From the NCBI GenBank assembly GCA_050174775.1, contig JBFXJP010000009.1, positions 1-64,000 on the forward strand: 64,000 nt of DNA. The letters run 5' to 3'. Numbering within the stretch: position 1 is the stretch's first letter; each line of letters opens with the position of its first letter. The notes beneath the pieces were generated by a model. It made no database searches. It had not been told where the DNA came from and saw only the letters and a list, made by a program, of their open reading frames with translations. Below, piece by piece: positions 52,142 to 61,606 of this stretch. Source of the DNA: CAYPGJ01 sp050174775. Lineage in GTDB: Bacteria > Planctomycetota > Phycisphaerae > Phycisphaerales > UBA1924. The position numbers and the translations under genes are program-made.

Positions 52142-54643
52142 TCACGGCCGCGCCGGGCACGCCCTCCCGAAATTCCCAAGGACGATCATGAGGTCTCGGA
52201 AGTCCACCTTCTCACTCACGTCCAGGTCCGCAGGATGCGGCGGATCGTTCGTGATCGGCGTCGTCATCCCAAACGCCCCCAGCACGATCGACAGGTCCGC
52301 CATGTCCACGACGCCGCTGAAGTCCGCGTCCCCCGCGCACGTCGTCTCCAGCGCCACCAGCCTCGCAAGATTCTGCGCCGGCGCCCCGTTGAGCATGCTG
52401 AACGACCCTGCCAGCCACACCTCGTCATGATCGCCACGATCCACAGTGACAAGCCGGTGCAGAGATGAAGCCCCTACGTCCACACGAACATACGACCACC
52501 GCTCTCCATCCCACGCGGCCATCGGCAGACGCCTGCGCAATACAGGAAACACGTTCGCCCGCTGAATCTCGACGCCTTCACTCCGAAACCCCAGCACGAC
52601 CGGACGCGCGACGCCTCCTGCCACGCTCGGCGCCCTCACCCCCTCCGACTGGCGCACCAGCGTCAGGTTCCCTTCTCGCGTGTTTGCCGACAGCGCTGTC
52701 CACGCTCCCTGCGCGCGCTCCGCGAGCAGGTCCCCGCTCATCGCCAGCAGACGGTCTCCTCCCGCGCTCGGAAGCCTCGCGAACGTCCCCTCGGCAAACG
52801 AAGAACGCGCCGCCTCGTCAACCGTCCACGCGCTCCCATCCCATCGCGCCAACGGCCTCGTGCCGGAGAAGCTTGAATTCCAATACTTCCCAAACGCGTA
52901 CAGCGCAGCTCCCGTGCCGTCGTCAAACACCTCGAGGTCCGAAACGGCGGACGTGATGAGAATGCTCCCCAGCTCGCCGACCGCGCTCCACGCCGACCCG
53001 TCCCACCGCGCAACGCCACGCGCCACGCCTCCTCCCGCCAGCGGCAATCGGAACGTCCCGCAAACATAGATCGCCGGGCCGCTCCCATCATCAAACACAA
53101 CGCTGTCGTACACGTTGCCCCGCGAGAACTCCTGCGCGATCGTGCTCCCGGCCGCACCGCCGGCGATCTCCCAGACGCCGCCGCGCCATCGAAACAGGCC
53201 ATTGCTCACGTCCGATTGGCTGTACGGGTACCCGCTCGGCCCCGACGACGCATACACCGAGCCATCCCCAGTTCCAAGCCGGTGCATCCGCAACAGATTC
53301 CCCGGACCACTCGGCATCGACGCGGAAAAGTCCCTCCAAAGTCGCTCGAAATCCCACTGATACACCGTGGCGCGCCCATTGAGCCAGTCCCGCCGCGACG
53401 CCACCAGCCGTACTCCCTCCCCGAAATCAAACGCCGCAGCTCCCGTCATCCACCCGGCGCTCCCGTTCAATCGCGCCCACCCGCCCTCGTGCAACACCAT
53501 CGTGCGCCCGACGTCCGTGAATCCAATCGGCGCCTGCCCCGAGGAGCCCCCGAGCGAGCCGCAGATCACCGTTCGCCCCTCACCCCACCCCCGGTCGTAC
53601 TCACTCACCGGCCAGCCGATCGACAGCGGTTGCCCCTGCACCAGCGGCACAAACACGCCGTTATCCAGCCGCGCAATGCCCTCCCCCTCGATGATGCGAT
53701 ACACATGCTCCTCCCCCTCCGCGCGCACAACCGCGAACCCTCCGCGCGCATACTCCCCATCCTCCACCCACGTCTCCCCCGTCCATCTCCACACCGGCAA
53801 GCTCGCCCAGAGACGCGAGGTGAACATCTGCCGGCCCGCCCCGTCGCCGCGATCAAACACCACCATCTCGCCCGCGGCGGTCGGCAGCCCACGATCCATC
53901 GCGCGCCACGCCGTTCCATCCCACCGCGCCACGTAGCGCACCGGCGTCGAACCGATCGTCGTCAGCGAGCCCGCGGCGTACAACCCCTCAAGATCCCCCT
54001 CGCCCTCACTCCACAACGAATACACGTAGTGCGACGGCTCAACGCCTCCCACCGTTTCCCATCCGCCCCCTCTCCACCTCGCCAGATACCTCGGCTCGCC
54101 CGCCACGTTGAAACTCCCCCCCGCATACAGCGCAGCGCCGCTCCCATCATCGTGCACGACGAGCGCCCGCACCTCTTGCACCTGACCGCTGATCAGCCCC
54201 GCCCCCAACCCTCCACCCACACCCTCCAGCACGCCCCCTCTCCACCGCGCCACATTCCGGATCGACCCGCTCACATCCGTGAACGATCCCCCGAAGTACA
54301 ACGCCTCACCGCTCCCGTCATCGAACACCACCGCGCAACGCACCGCGGCGCGCTCCGCCTGCACAGTCGCAGGACGCAACGCCGTCGTCACGCTCTCCCA
54401 CGATTCCCCATCCCAGATGGCAAGCCCTGTCGCCGCAACATTCCCCACACGCTCAAAGTCCCCGAACGCCGCCAGCCGCCCGCGCGCCGTCGGGCCCTCG
54501 ATGCGCAAGAACCCCCAAGGGGTTCGGTCCGGATCCTGATCCAGCGGCCCCGCCTCTCACACCGCACGCGCCGCCTGACCAACACCGGGCGCGCACCAGC
54601 AAACGCTCACCGCGAACAACGCCGCAAGTCTTGCGAGACTCAT
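52142..54643 (-). pseudogene. Secreted beta-propeller-like GC-dockerin protein interrupted by in-frame TGA
   Basis: Read from ATG 54643 (GGGGAG upstream), the frame encodes a 28-residue signal peptide MSLARLAALFAVSVCWCAPG... ending ARAV. It meets TGA at 54557-54559 and then runs open for about 804 codons to the stop at 52142. The body continues directly with EAGPLDQDPDRTPWGFL and propeller-like repeats (ALYFGGSFTDVSG, ALYAGGSFNVAGE, IYVCGTFRLPLAGG), ending in the tail CAGDADFSGVVDMADLSIVL / DLDVSEKVDFRDLMIVL and FGRACPARP. Without read-through the body could only start at codons such as TTG 54508 and would lack an export signal. It is a recent nonsense mutation, a sequencing error or a read-through UGA; I cannot tell which. 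Confidence 0.75.
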
Positions 54644-54774
54644 TCCATATCTCCCCGTCATTCCGTGCCGTAATCACACTCCGACCCTACGGACCCACGA
54701 TGTCCCCAGGGCGAACGCCACCACTCTCTTCGCCCCGCACTCCACCCCGGTTCCCGCCGACCCCGCCCCGCGCC

Positions 54775-56460
54775 TCAGCACGCCCCCCCGAAGAAACTCA
54801 GCATCACGTTCAGATCCAGAAAATCCACAACCCCGTCCCCGTTCAGGTCGCCCGCCAACCCCACGCCCGCCATCCCGAACTGGCTCAGGATCATGTTCAA
54901 ATCCAAAAAATTCACTACGTCGTCCCCGTTCGCATCACCCGGGCACGGGTGCGGCAAACGCGCAAGAAACGTCCCTCCGCCCCCACCAACAAACGAACAC
55001 GAGAACGCCACCTCTCCCCGATCGTTGATGCTCGTCTCGCGCCCCGTGTCAGGGCTGTTCCACGACCAGCAGAACACCGAGATCACCGTCCGGAACACGC
55101 CCGCCGACACCTCCAGCGAATCCCCCGACGCCACCACCTTCCGCAATCTCCCGACACGCCCCGCGAACAAGCCGTTCGCCGGCGTGCTGTTCACCACGTA
55201 GTTCATCGACGCGTTGAGCAGCGCTTCCCCCCGGTTGTTGAACGACACGCCCCCGTTGCTCACGCTCTGGAGCAGCGTCCCCGCGGGCATCCCCGGCGCC
55301 TGCGCGTTCAGCAACGTCAACAACGCCGGCCCCTGACCCGCACGCGCGATCCACACACCCGCGTTCTGCGCCCCCGCGCTCAGATTCGCATAGAAGCACA
55401 CGTCCCCATTCCGATTGATCATCGGGATGAAACTCGTGAACTGCGCCCCCGCCTGCGCGCCCGGCGCCTGCATGTTCCCCCGCGCGACCAGCTCCAGCGC
55501 CCCCGGCGCCCCGCGCCACACACCAACCGACACCGGCGATCCGCCCAGCGACACCCCGCCCGACACCACAAACCGCCCATGATCATTGAACATCGGCGGC
55601 CCGCTGTTCGCCCCCACCAGCGACGAGATCACATGCCCCGCCGGAAATCCCGTCGCGGCCTCACCCACCTGCACCGCCGCCTGCAACGCGCCCCCGCTCG
55701 GCTTCCACAACAACGCGAAGAACGGCGCCGCATTCAGATTCGTGAAGAACGCCACGTCCCCACGCCCGTTGATCCCCGGCGACGTGATGAACGTCATCGT
55801 CGGCGAACCCGCCAGCGGCGATGCCGTCCCCTGCACCGCAACCGGCGCGAACGTCTGCGTCGCCGCGTCCCCCTCGAAGATCGCCCGCGGGTTGCTCCCC
55901 CCCGTCAGCGGCGCGAGGAACGCAATCCGCCCCGAATCGTTCAACGCATACTCCGAAATCCCGCCCACCCCGATGTCGCCGAACGTCGCCCCCGCGATCC
56001 CCGTCGCCGCCATCCCCTCCTGCGCCGCGATCTGCGCCACGCCCCCCGCCGCGCTGTAGAAGATCGCCCGATCGGTGTTGAACGGCGCCTCCATCCCTCC
56101 CGCAAAGATCGACCCGCCCGCCCGATTCTGAATCGGTGAACTTACCGACGCCCACTTCCGACCTCCAGCGCCGCTCACCGCCGTGTTCTGCAGCGCAACC
56201 AACGTCGCGCCGCCCGAAGACGCCTGCCACACCCCGGTGTTGTCGAACCCCGGGTTCGGCGTGTTCGTCAGAAACGCCATCAACGCCGCCTTCCCGTACG
56301 CCTGACACGAAGGCGTCTGCGGCCCATTGAACGTCCCCGTTGCCGACCCCGTCGCCGCCTGCCCCGGCGCGATCACCGCCGTCAGCGTCACCTGCCCTCG
56401 CGCCGCCAGCGCGCAGATACCACTCCCGATCACCCACGCCGTCCTCATTGCGCCGCGCAT
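54775..56460 (-). CDS. Secreted choice-of-anchor-type protein with GC-dockerin tail (1)
   Basis: The 561-residue exported protein has signal MRGAMRTAWVIGSGICALAARG; AGGAGCGG lies upstream of the ATG at 56460. It has repeated strands ending in NDSGRIAFLAPL, NGRGDVAFFTNL, NDHGRFVVSGGV, NRNGDVCFYANL, NNRGEALLNASM and NDRGEVAFSCSF. That is six copies of N-x-x-G-x-[IVC]-x-F units, a pattern seen in choice-of-anchor DUF7453-like proteins. The tail is CPGDANGDDVVNFLDLNMIL and GDLNGDGVVDFLDLNVML, ending SFFGGAC. It is paralogous to the next gene upstream. Role unknown; probably extracellular. Confidence 0.87.
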   Translation of the reverse strand: MRGAMRTAWVIGSGICALAARGQVTLTAVIAPGQAATGSATGTFNGPQTPSCQAYGKAALMAFLTNTPNPGFDNTGVWQASSGGATLVALQNTAVSGAGGRKWASVSSPIQNRAGGSIFAGGMEAPFNTDRAIFYSAAGGVAQIAAQEGMAATGIAGATFGDIGVGGISEYALNDSGRIAFLAPLTGGSNPRAIFEGDAATQTFAPVAVQGTASPLAGSPTMTFITSPGINGRGDVAFFTNLNAAPFFALLWKPSGGALQAAVQVGEAATGFPAGHVISSLVGANSGPPMFNDHGRFVVSGGVSLGGSPVSVGVWRGAPGALELVARGNMQAPGAQAGAQFTSFIPMINRNGDVCFYANLSAGAQNAGVWIARAGQGPALLTLLNAQAPGMPAGTLLQSVSNGGVSFNNRGEALLNASMNYVVNSTPANGLFAGRVGRLRKVVASGDSLEVSAGVFRTVISVFCWSWNSPDTGRETSINDRGEVAFSCSFVGGGGGTFLARLPHPCPGDANGDDVVNFLDLNMILSQFGMAGVGLAGDLNGDGVVDFLDLNVMLSFFGGAC

Positions 56461-56585
56461 GCTCCGCTCCTGTGCGCACGTCTTCCCCCGCGCCCGCGCG
56501 CAACTGCGGAGTTTCCCAACCTCAACCGTTCAACTCAATCCCGAACCTCAGCCGAATCCGACGAGCACACCACGTGCTGGAGTGC

Positions 56586-58283
56586 TCAGCACGCGCTCCC
56601 GAACCCGCTCAGCACCCAGTTGAGATCAAGAAAGTCCACCGCCCCGTCGCTGTTGACGTCCCCCTCGATGAACTCCGGCCCCGACCGCCCGAAGTCTCCG
56701 AGCACGTGGTTCAGATCAAGGAAATCCACCCGGTCATCGCAATTCGCATCTCCCGGGCACGGGTGCGGCAGCTGGGCACGAATCACCGCACTGCCCCCTC
56801 CCACGAGATTGCAAGAGAACGTCACCTCACCACGATCGTTGAGGCTTGTCTCCTGCCCCATATCTGGACCGTTGCCCGTCCAGCAACTCAGACTCGACAC
56901 CGTGCGATGCACGCCCGGCGTGATCTCCAGCACGTCGCCCACGCCCACGACCTTGCGAAGCCTCCCCGCACGCCCCGCAAAGATGGCGGCCTTCGTGGCC
57001 CCGCTGGCCGTCTCTCGCACCGTCGGAAAAACAAGCACTTCCGCACGATTGTTGAACGCATGTTTCAACGGTCCGATGGAGGGGAATACCCACCCCGGCA
57101 TGTCAGGCGCCGGCATCTGCGTGAGCGCGACAAGCCGAGGTTGCCCGTCCAGCCCGAACGTCCAAATCCCATTCCCCCCGCTCGCAAACTGCGCTGTCCC
57201 GAGGTAGCTCTCGGCGCAGATCACTCCCGCGCGATTGATCCGCGCGAGGAAATCATGGAACATTGCGCCCGGGGTGGCTCCCGGCGCCGGGTCCCCCCCG
57301 CGCGCGACAAGCTGAAACGCTCCGGGCTTGCCGCGCCAAAGCGCCGCGCACACGACGTTCCAAGGCCCGTTCCACACCTGCGCCGAGACCGCGAACACGC
57401 CGTGGTCATTGAACGCAGGCGGCCCGCTATATCCCCAGTGATGCGGCGTATATCGATACAGCCGCCCGATCGTGAGACCCTCCGCAAACCCAGGCGCCGG
57501 CTGCCCGAACTCCAGCACGGTCTCGAATTCGCCGCCCTGCCGCCGCCCGTAGAAACCCTCGTACGGGTACTTGTAGAACATCGCATGGAACGCGACGTCG
57601 CCGCGCGAGTTGATTCCCGGGCCGCTGAAGTGCTCAAAATCAAGACCGCTTGTCGGTGAAACCATGTCGAACTGCACCGCGCGCAGGTCATAGACGCCCG
57701 TAGACGGATCAACGACGACGATGACCTGCTTGCCCGGAACCGACTCCGTGCGGGAAACAAACGCAACCAGATCATCGTCATTGATCGCCACCGCGCCCGG
57801 GTGATACAGCGTGTACATCGTGGGCAGGCCGGCCTGATTCGGATCGTTCTGCAGCGTGATCACCTCCGCCAATCCGCTGCCGCTCGAGAACAGGAATGTG
57901 CCGCCGCCGCCATCGACGATCGCCGAAAAAATCGCGGCCCCTCGCCGATTCACGACAGGCTGCGAGAAATTCGTCCACGTCGTGCCGGGGCCGTATGGCG
58001 TGGATTGACCGATCATCAGGAGCAACTGCGAGTTGGTCGTCCCGACCCTCCACAGCCCAGCCCCGCCCGGACCTCCCGGACCCGCCTCGGTGACCCCCAC
58101 AAACGTCGCGCTCCCCGCCGCCTTGTTTCCCGGCCAACCCAAAACCGACGTGTACACACCCCCTGTCACCGGCGACGTCATGCCGTTCGCCGCGATCGTC
58201 GTGTACACGATGTTCCCGCCCGCCATCACCCCCGACGTGCACAACATCCCCGACGCCGCCAAAGCCGTTCCCGCTCGAAACAT
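56586..58283 (-). CDS. Secreted choice-of-anchor-type protein with GC-dockerin tail (2)
   Basis: The 565-residue paralogue of the previous protein shares NRRGAAIFSAIV, NSRGDVAFHAMF, NDHGVFAVSAQV, NRAGVICAESYL, FAGRAGRLRKVVGVGDVLEITPGV and NDRGEVTFSCNLVGGG. The ATG at 58283 is preferred: GGGAG lies 8 nt upstream and it opens with MFRAGTALAASGMLCTSGVMAGG, a good signal. ATG 58322 is in frame too. The tail is CPGDANCDDRVDFLDLNHVL and GDVNSDGAVDFLDLNWVL, ending SGFGSAC. Note the FLDLN variant shared with its paralogue, against FSDLN/FADLN elsewhere. Confidence 0.87.
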   Translation of the reverse strand: MFRAGTALAASGMLCTSGVMAGGNIVYTTIAANGMTSPVTGGVYTSVLGWPGNKAAGSATFVGVTEAGPGGPGGAGLWRVGTTNSQLLLMIGQSTPYGPGTTWTNFSQPVVNRRGAAIFSAIVDGGGGTFLFSSGSGLAEVITLQNDPNQAGLPTMYTLYHPGAVAINDDDLVAFVSRTESVPGKQVIVVVDPSTGVYDLRAVQFDMVSPTSGLDFEHFSGPGINSRGDVAFHAMFYKYPYEGFYGRRQGGEFETVLEFGQPAPGFAEGLTIGRLYRYTPHHWGYSGPPAFNDHGVFAVSAQVWNGPWNVVCAALWRGKPGAFQLVARGGDPAPGATPGAMFHDFLARINRAGVICAESYLGTAQFASGGNGIWTFGLDGQPRLVALTQMPAPDMPGWVFPSIGPLKHAFNNRAEVLVFPTVRETASGATKAAIFAGRAGRLRKVVGVGDVLEITPGVHRTVSSLSCWTGNGPDMGQETSLNDRGEVTFSCNLVGGGSAVIRAQLPHPCPGDANCDDRVDFLDLNHVLGDFGRSGPEFIEGDVNSDGAVDFLDLNWVLSGFGSAC

Positions 58284-58384
58284 GTCCGGAACTCCCGCAT
58301 CGCGCGGCCGGCGCGAAGCCATAGCCCCACAGTCTGTGTTCCTTACCCACCCAACGCAAGCACGGAATCCCCGAATAACCCGCC

Positions 58385-59704
58385 TTAACACGCGCTCCCG
58401 AACGCGCTCAGCACCACATTCAAATCGCCGAAGTTCACCACCCCGTCCCCGTTCACGTCCCCCCCGATCCCCACCCCGCTCTGCCCGAACACGCTCAGCA
58501 CCGCGTTCAGGTCCGCAAAGTTCACCACCAGATCCCCGTTCGCATCCCCAGGACACACCGGCCCGCCCAGCAACGCCGCGATGTTGTTCCCCGGCCCGTT
58601 GAACTTCCCTCCCACATACAGCGCAGGCCCCGCGCCCGACCCGTCATCAAACACACACAACTCCGTCACCGCCCAAGGCGCCCCCACAAACCCGCCGATG
58701 CTCTCCCACACTCCCCCAGCGCGCCGACGCAAAGTGAACCCGCCACCCACGTACAGGTCCGCCCCGTTCCCGTCGCGCGCATCAAACACCTCGATCACCG
58801 CCGCCGTCGACGTCACCCCCGCAACCACCGCCTCCCAGCCCGACCCCGTCCACGCCATCGTCCCGCGCGACTGCGGCCCCTGAATCGCCCGATCGAACCC
58901 GCCCGCCATGTACAGCCTCGAATCGAACGGCCGCTTCACGAACGACATCGGCTGCGCATTCAGCCCGTGCAGCATGTTCGACCAACTCGTCCCGTCCCAC
59001 CTCCCGATGTACCCCGCCACCTGAGCGCCAAACCCTCCCAGCCACAACACGCTTCCCCCTACATACAGCGCGCGCCCCGCCCCATCGTCATGCACGATCA
59101 GCGCATCCACCACGTGCTGGATGCCCCCCCCGATCTCCGTCCACGTCCCCCCGCGCCACCGCGCCAGGTTCTGCGCAGGCCCCCCGCCCGCCGCCTTGAA
59201 GTTCCCGCCCACGATCAGCCCCGCGGGCAGCGGACCCGCCCCATCCTCATCCCACGTGCACAGCGCGGCCACCGGCGCCGAGAACGACGTCGAGGTCCCC
59301 CCGTCCGACACCCCACCACCAACCTCCTCAAACGCCTCCCCATCCCACCGCGCCAGACTCCCCGCGCTCACACCCCCAGCAGAAGCAAAGTTCCCCCCGA
59401 CATACAGCGCCTTGCCCCGCCCATCATCGAACACGTGCAGCGCATGCACCGGTCCGTCCACGCCTCCACCCACCGCGCTCCACGCCTTCCCGTCCCATCG
59501 CGCCAGATGCGCCGCCGGCGCCCCGCCCGCCATCGTGAACTCCCCCCCCACGTACAACGCCGAACCCCTCCCGTCGTCCCACACGCACATCGCCATCACC
59601 TGACCATCCACCCCGGGCGTCCCCACCGTCCCGCCCCACTGCGGCGCCGCCGCCGCCGCGCCTGCGCTCAACGCCACCATCACCGACATCACGCTCTCGA
59701 GCAT
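58385..59704 (-). CDS. Secreted beta-propeller-like protein with GC-dockerin tail (2)
   Basis: The 439-residue exported protein starts at ATG 59704 with AGGAGG 6 nt upstream; signal MLESVMSVMVALSAGAAAAA. The propeller-like repeats are very regular: ALYVGGEFTMAGG...ARWDGKAWSAVGGG, ALYVGGNFASAGG...ARWDGEAFEEVGGG, and ALYVGGSVLWLGG...GRWDGTSW. The tail is CPGDANGDLVVNFADLNAVL and GDVNGDGVVNFGDLNVVL, ending SAFGSAC. It is the closest intact relative of the interrupted gene at 52142-54643. No enzymatic motif is seen. Confidence 0.87.
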   Translation of the reverse strand: MLESVMSVMVALSAGAAAAAPQWGGTVGTPGVDGQVMAMCVWDDGRGSALYVGGEFTMAGGAPAAHLARWDGKAWSAVGGGVDGPVHALHVFDDGRGKALYVGGNFASAGGVSAGSLARWDGEAFEEVGGGVSDGGTSTSFSAPVAALCTWDEDGAGPLPAGLIVGGNFKAAGGGPAQNLARWRGGTWTEIGGGIQHVVDALIVHDDGAGRALYVGGSVLWLGGFGAQVAGYIGRWDGTSWSNMLHGLNAQPMSFVKRPFDSRLYMAGGFDRAIQGPQSRGTMAWTGSGWEAVVAGVTSTAAVIEVFDARDGNGADLYVGGGFTLRRRAGGVWESIGGFVGAPWAVTELCVFDDGSGAGPALYVGGKFNGPGNNIAALLGGPVCPGDANGDLVVNFADLNAVLSVFGQSGVGIGGDVNGDGVVNFGDLNVVLSAFGSAC

Positions 59705-59736
59705 CGTGCGCCTCCTCACCGAGCCCTTCCCCCCTG

Positions 59737-59765
59737 ATCCTCGCGCGCACTCACTCCCCGATCAA
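59737..59765 (-). promoter_or_regulatory. Candidate promoter of beta-propeller gene 2
   Basis: The minus strand reads TTGATC (59760-59765), 17 nt, then GAGGAT (59737-59742), placing a start about 25 nt before the AGGAGG-preceded ATG at 59704. The flanking TTTTTGGTTGATCGGGGAG resembles the subtilase promoter box. Confidence 0.45.
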
Positions 59766-59834
59766 CCAAAAACACCAACAGCCGCCCGCTCCGAGCGTTT
59801 CCCCTCGCCCCCCCGTCGCCCTTCCCCAGCCTTA

Positions 59835-61403
59835 TTACCCGTGAATCTGCTTCCCCTCGCTCGCCAGCGCCGCCTCATGCAGCCCCTCGTACATCGTCGG
59901 GTGCGCATGCACCGTCACGATCAGCTCCTCCGTCGTCGCCTCCAGCCGCCGCGCCAGCCCCAGCTCCGAAATCAACTCCGTCGCCTGATACCCCACGATG
60001 TGCCCGCCCAGGATCTCTCCCCTCGGCAAGCCCCGGATGATCTTCACGAACCCCTTCTGCTGATGCGCCGCCGTCGCCTTCCCGTGCGCCTGCCAGTTGT
60101 ACGTCCCGACCTCGTAATCCTCCCCCTTCTTGAGTCCCTGCTCCTTCAACGCCCGCTCCGTGTACCCCACGCTCGCCACCTGCGGATGGCAGTACGTGCA
60201 CCCCGGGATCACCGAGTAATCCATCGGGATCGGGTCATGCCCCGCAAGCCTCTCCACGCACAGCACCGCCTCCTCGCTCGCCACGTGCGCCAGCCAAGGC
60301 GGCCCGATCACGTCCCCGATCGCATACACCCCGGCCACACTCGTCGCATACGTCAGCGCCCTCGGCGTCGAGAAGTCGTTCGCCTTGTAGTCCGTCACGA
60401 TGTGATCGCGCTCGATCTTCAACCCCAGCGACTCATCACACAGACCGTCGTACTTCCCCTTCACCCCGATCGCCAGCAGCACCTTGTCCGCCTCGATCGT
60501 CTCCTTCTTCCCCTCGTCCGCCTTCCCGTCCTTCATCGGCGCGATCGTCACCTTCACGCCGCTCGCCGTCTTCTCCACGGCCGTCGTCGTGTGACCCGTC
60601 CGGATGTCCATCCCCGACTTCTTGAACACCTTCTCCAGCGCCGCCGACGCGTCATCATCCTCCACCGGCAGAATCCGCGGCAGCATCTCCACCACCGTCA
60701 CCTTCGTCCCGAACGAGTGATAGAAGTACGCAAACTCCATCCCGATCGCCCCCGCCCCCACGATCACCAGGCTCTTCGGCTGCTTGGGCAGCGTCATCGC
60801 CTCCCGCGCCCCGATGATCCGGTCCCCGTCGAACCGCGCAAACGGCAGATCTCTCGCCACGCTCCCCGTCGCGATCAGCACCGCGTCCGCCGTCAGCGTC
60901 TCCCGCGCCTTGCTCGCGATTTCCGCGGGCGCCGGCGTGAAGCTCTCCTTCACCTTGCAATCAAACACCTGCACCTCACAGGGCTGATTCCCCTTCTTCC
61001 CCTTCGTGATCTTGGCGTGCCCCTGCACGTGCGTGATCTTGTTCTTCTTGAACAAATACGCCACGCCCTTGTTCGACTTGTCCGCCACGTCGCGCGAGCG
61101 CGAGATCACCTTCTCCCAGTTCACCTTCAGCTCGCCCAGCGACAGCCCCCACACGTCCGGCTCATGCAGCTTCTCCATCAGCTCCGCGTTCGACAGTAGC
61201 GCCTTCGTCGGGATGCACCCCCAGTTCCCGCACACCCCGCCGACCTTGCTGTCACGCTCCACACACGCCACCTTCATCCCAAGCTGCGCCGCGCGGATCG
61301 CCCCCACATAACCCCCAGGACCGCTCCCGATCACGATCAGGTCGTAATGGTTCGGCTTGCTCTCCGACGCGCTGCTCTTGAACGGCTTGCTCGCGTGTGC
61401 CAA
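59835..61403 (-). CDS. lpdA: Dihydrolipoamide dehydrogenase (E3)
   Basis: E3 reoxidises dihydrolipoyl groups of 2-oxoacid dehydrogenase complexes with FAD and NAD. The 522-residue protein has the FAD motif GSGPGGYVGAIRAAQLG, the redox-disulfide site GGVCGNWGCIPTKALL, the NAD motif VGAGAIGMEFAYFYHSFG, the second FAD motif GVYAIGDVIGPPWLAHVASEEA, and the C-terminal HAHPTMYEGLHEA with the catalytic His-Glu. It has an extra Lys-rich insertion (KGKKGNQP) in the FAD domain and an N-terminal tail of ~18 residues. It stands alone without E1/E2 genes, but lipA is in the same window. Confidence 0.96.
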   Translation of the reverse strand: MAHASKPFKSSASESKPNHYDLIVIGSGPGGYVGAIRAAQLGMKVACVERDSKVGGVCGNWGCIPTKALLSNAELMEKLHEPDVWGLSLGELKVNWEKVISRSRDVADKSNKGVAYLFKKNKITHVQGHAKITKGKKGNQPCEVQVFDCKVKESFTPAPAEIASKARETLTADAVLIATGSVARDLPFARFDGDRIIGAREAMTLPKQPKSLVIVGAGAIGMEFAYFYHSFGTKVTVVEMLPRILPVEDDDASAALEKVFKKSGMDIRTGHTTTAVEKTASGVKVTIAPMKDGKADEGKKETIEADKVLLAIGVKGKYDGLCDESLGLKIERDHIVTDYKANDFSTPRALTYATSVAGVYAIGDVIGPPWLAHVASEEAVLCVERLAGHDPIPMDYSVIPGCTYCHPQVASVGYTERALKEQGLKKGEDYEVGTYNWQAHGKATAAHQQKGFVKIIRGLPRGEILGGHIVGYQATELISELGLARRLEATTEELIVTVHAHPTMYEGLHEAALASEGKQIHG

Positions 61404-61606
61404 GGCTCACTCCTCTGCTATCCCAAGCGCCCTCCGAACAGGCGCCGTGCGTCTCTCGAAAAAACGAAGGGTCGGGATTGTACGAACACCCCCGCCACCG
61501 CGTCCCATCCTGCCCTTTCCCCCTTTTCCGTTGCCCCGTTCCAACCCCGGGCTACCTTTTCTCTTCCGACATCACCCCAGAGCCCCACACGGAGAAGAAA
61601 CACCCC

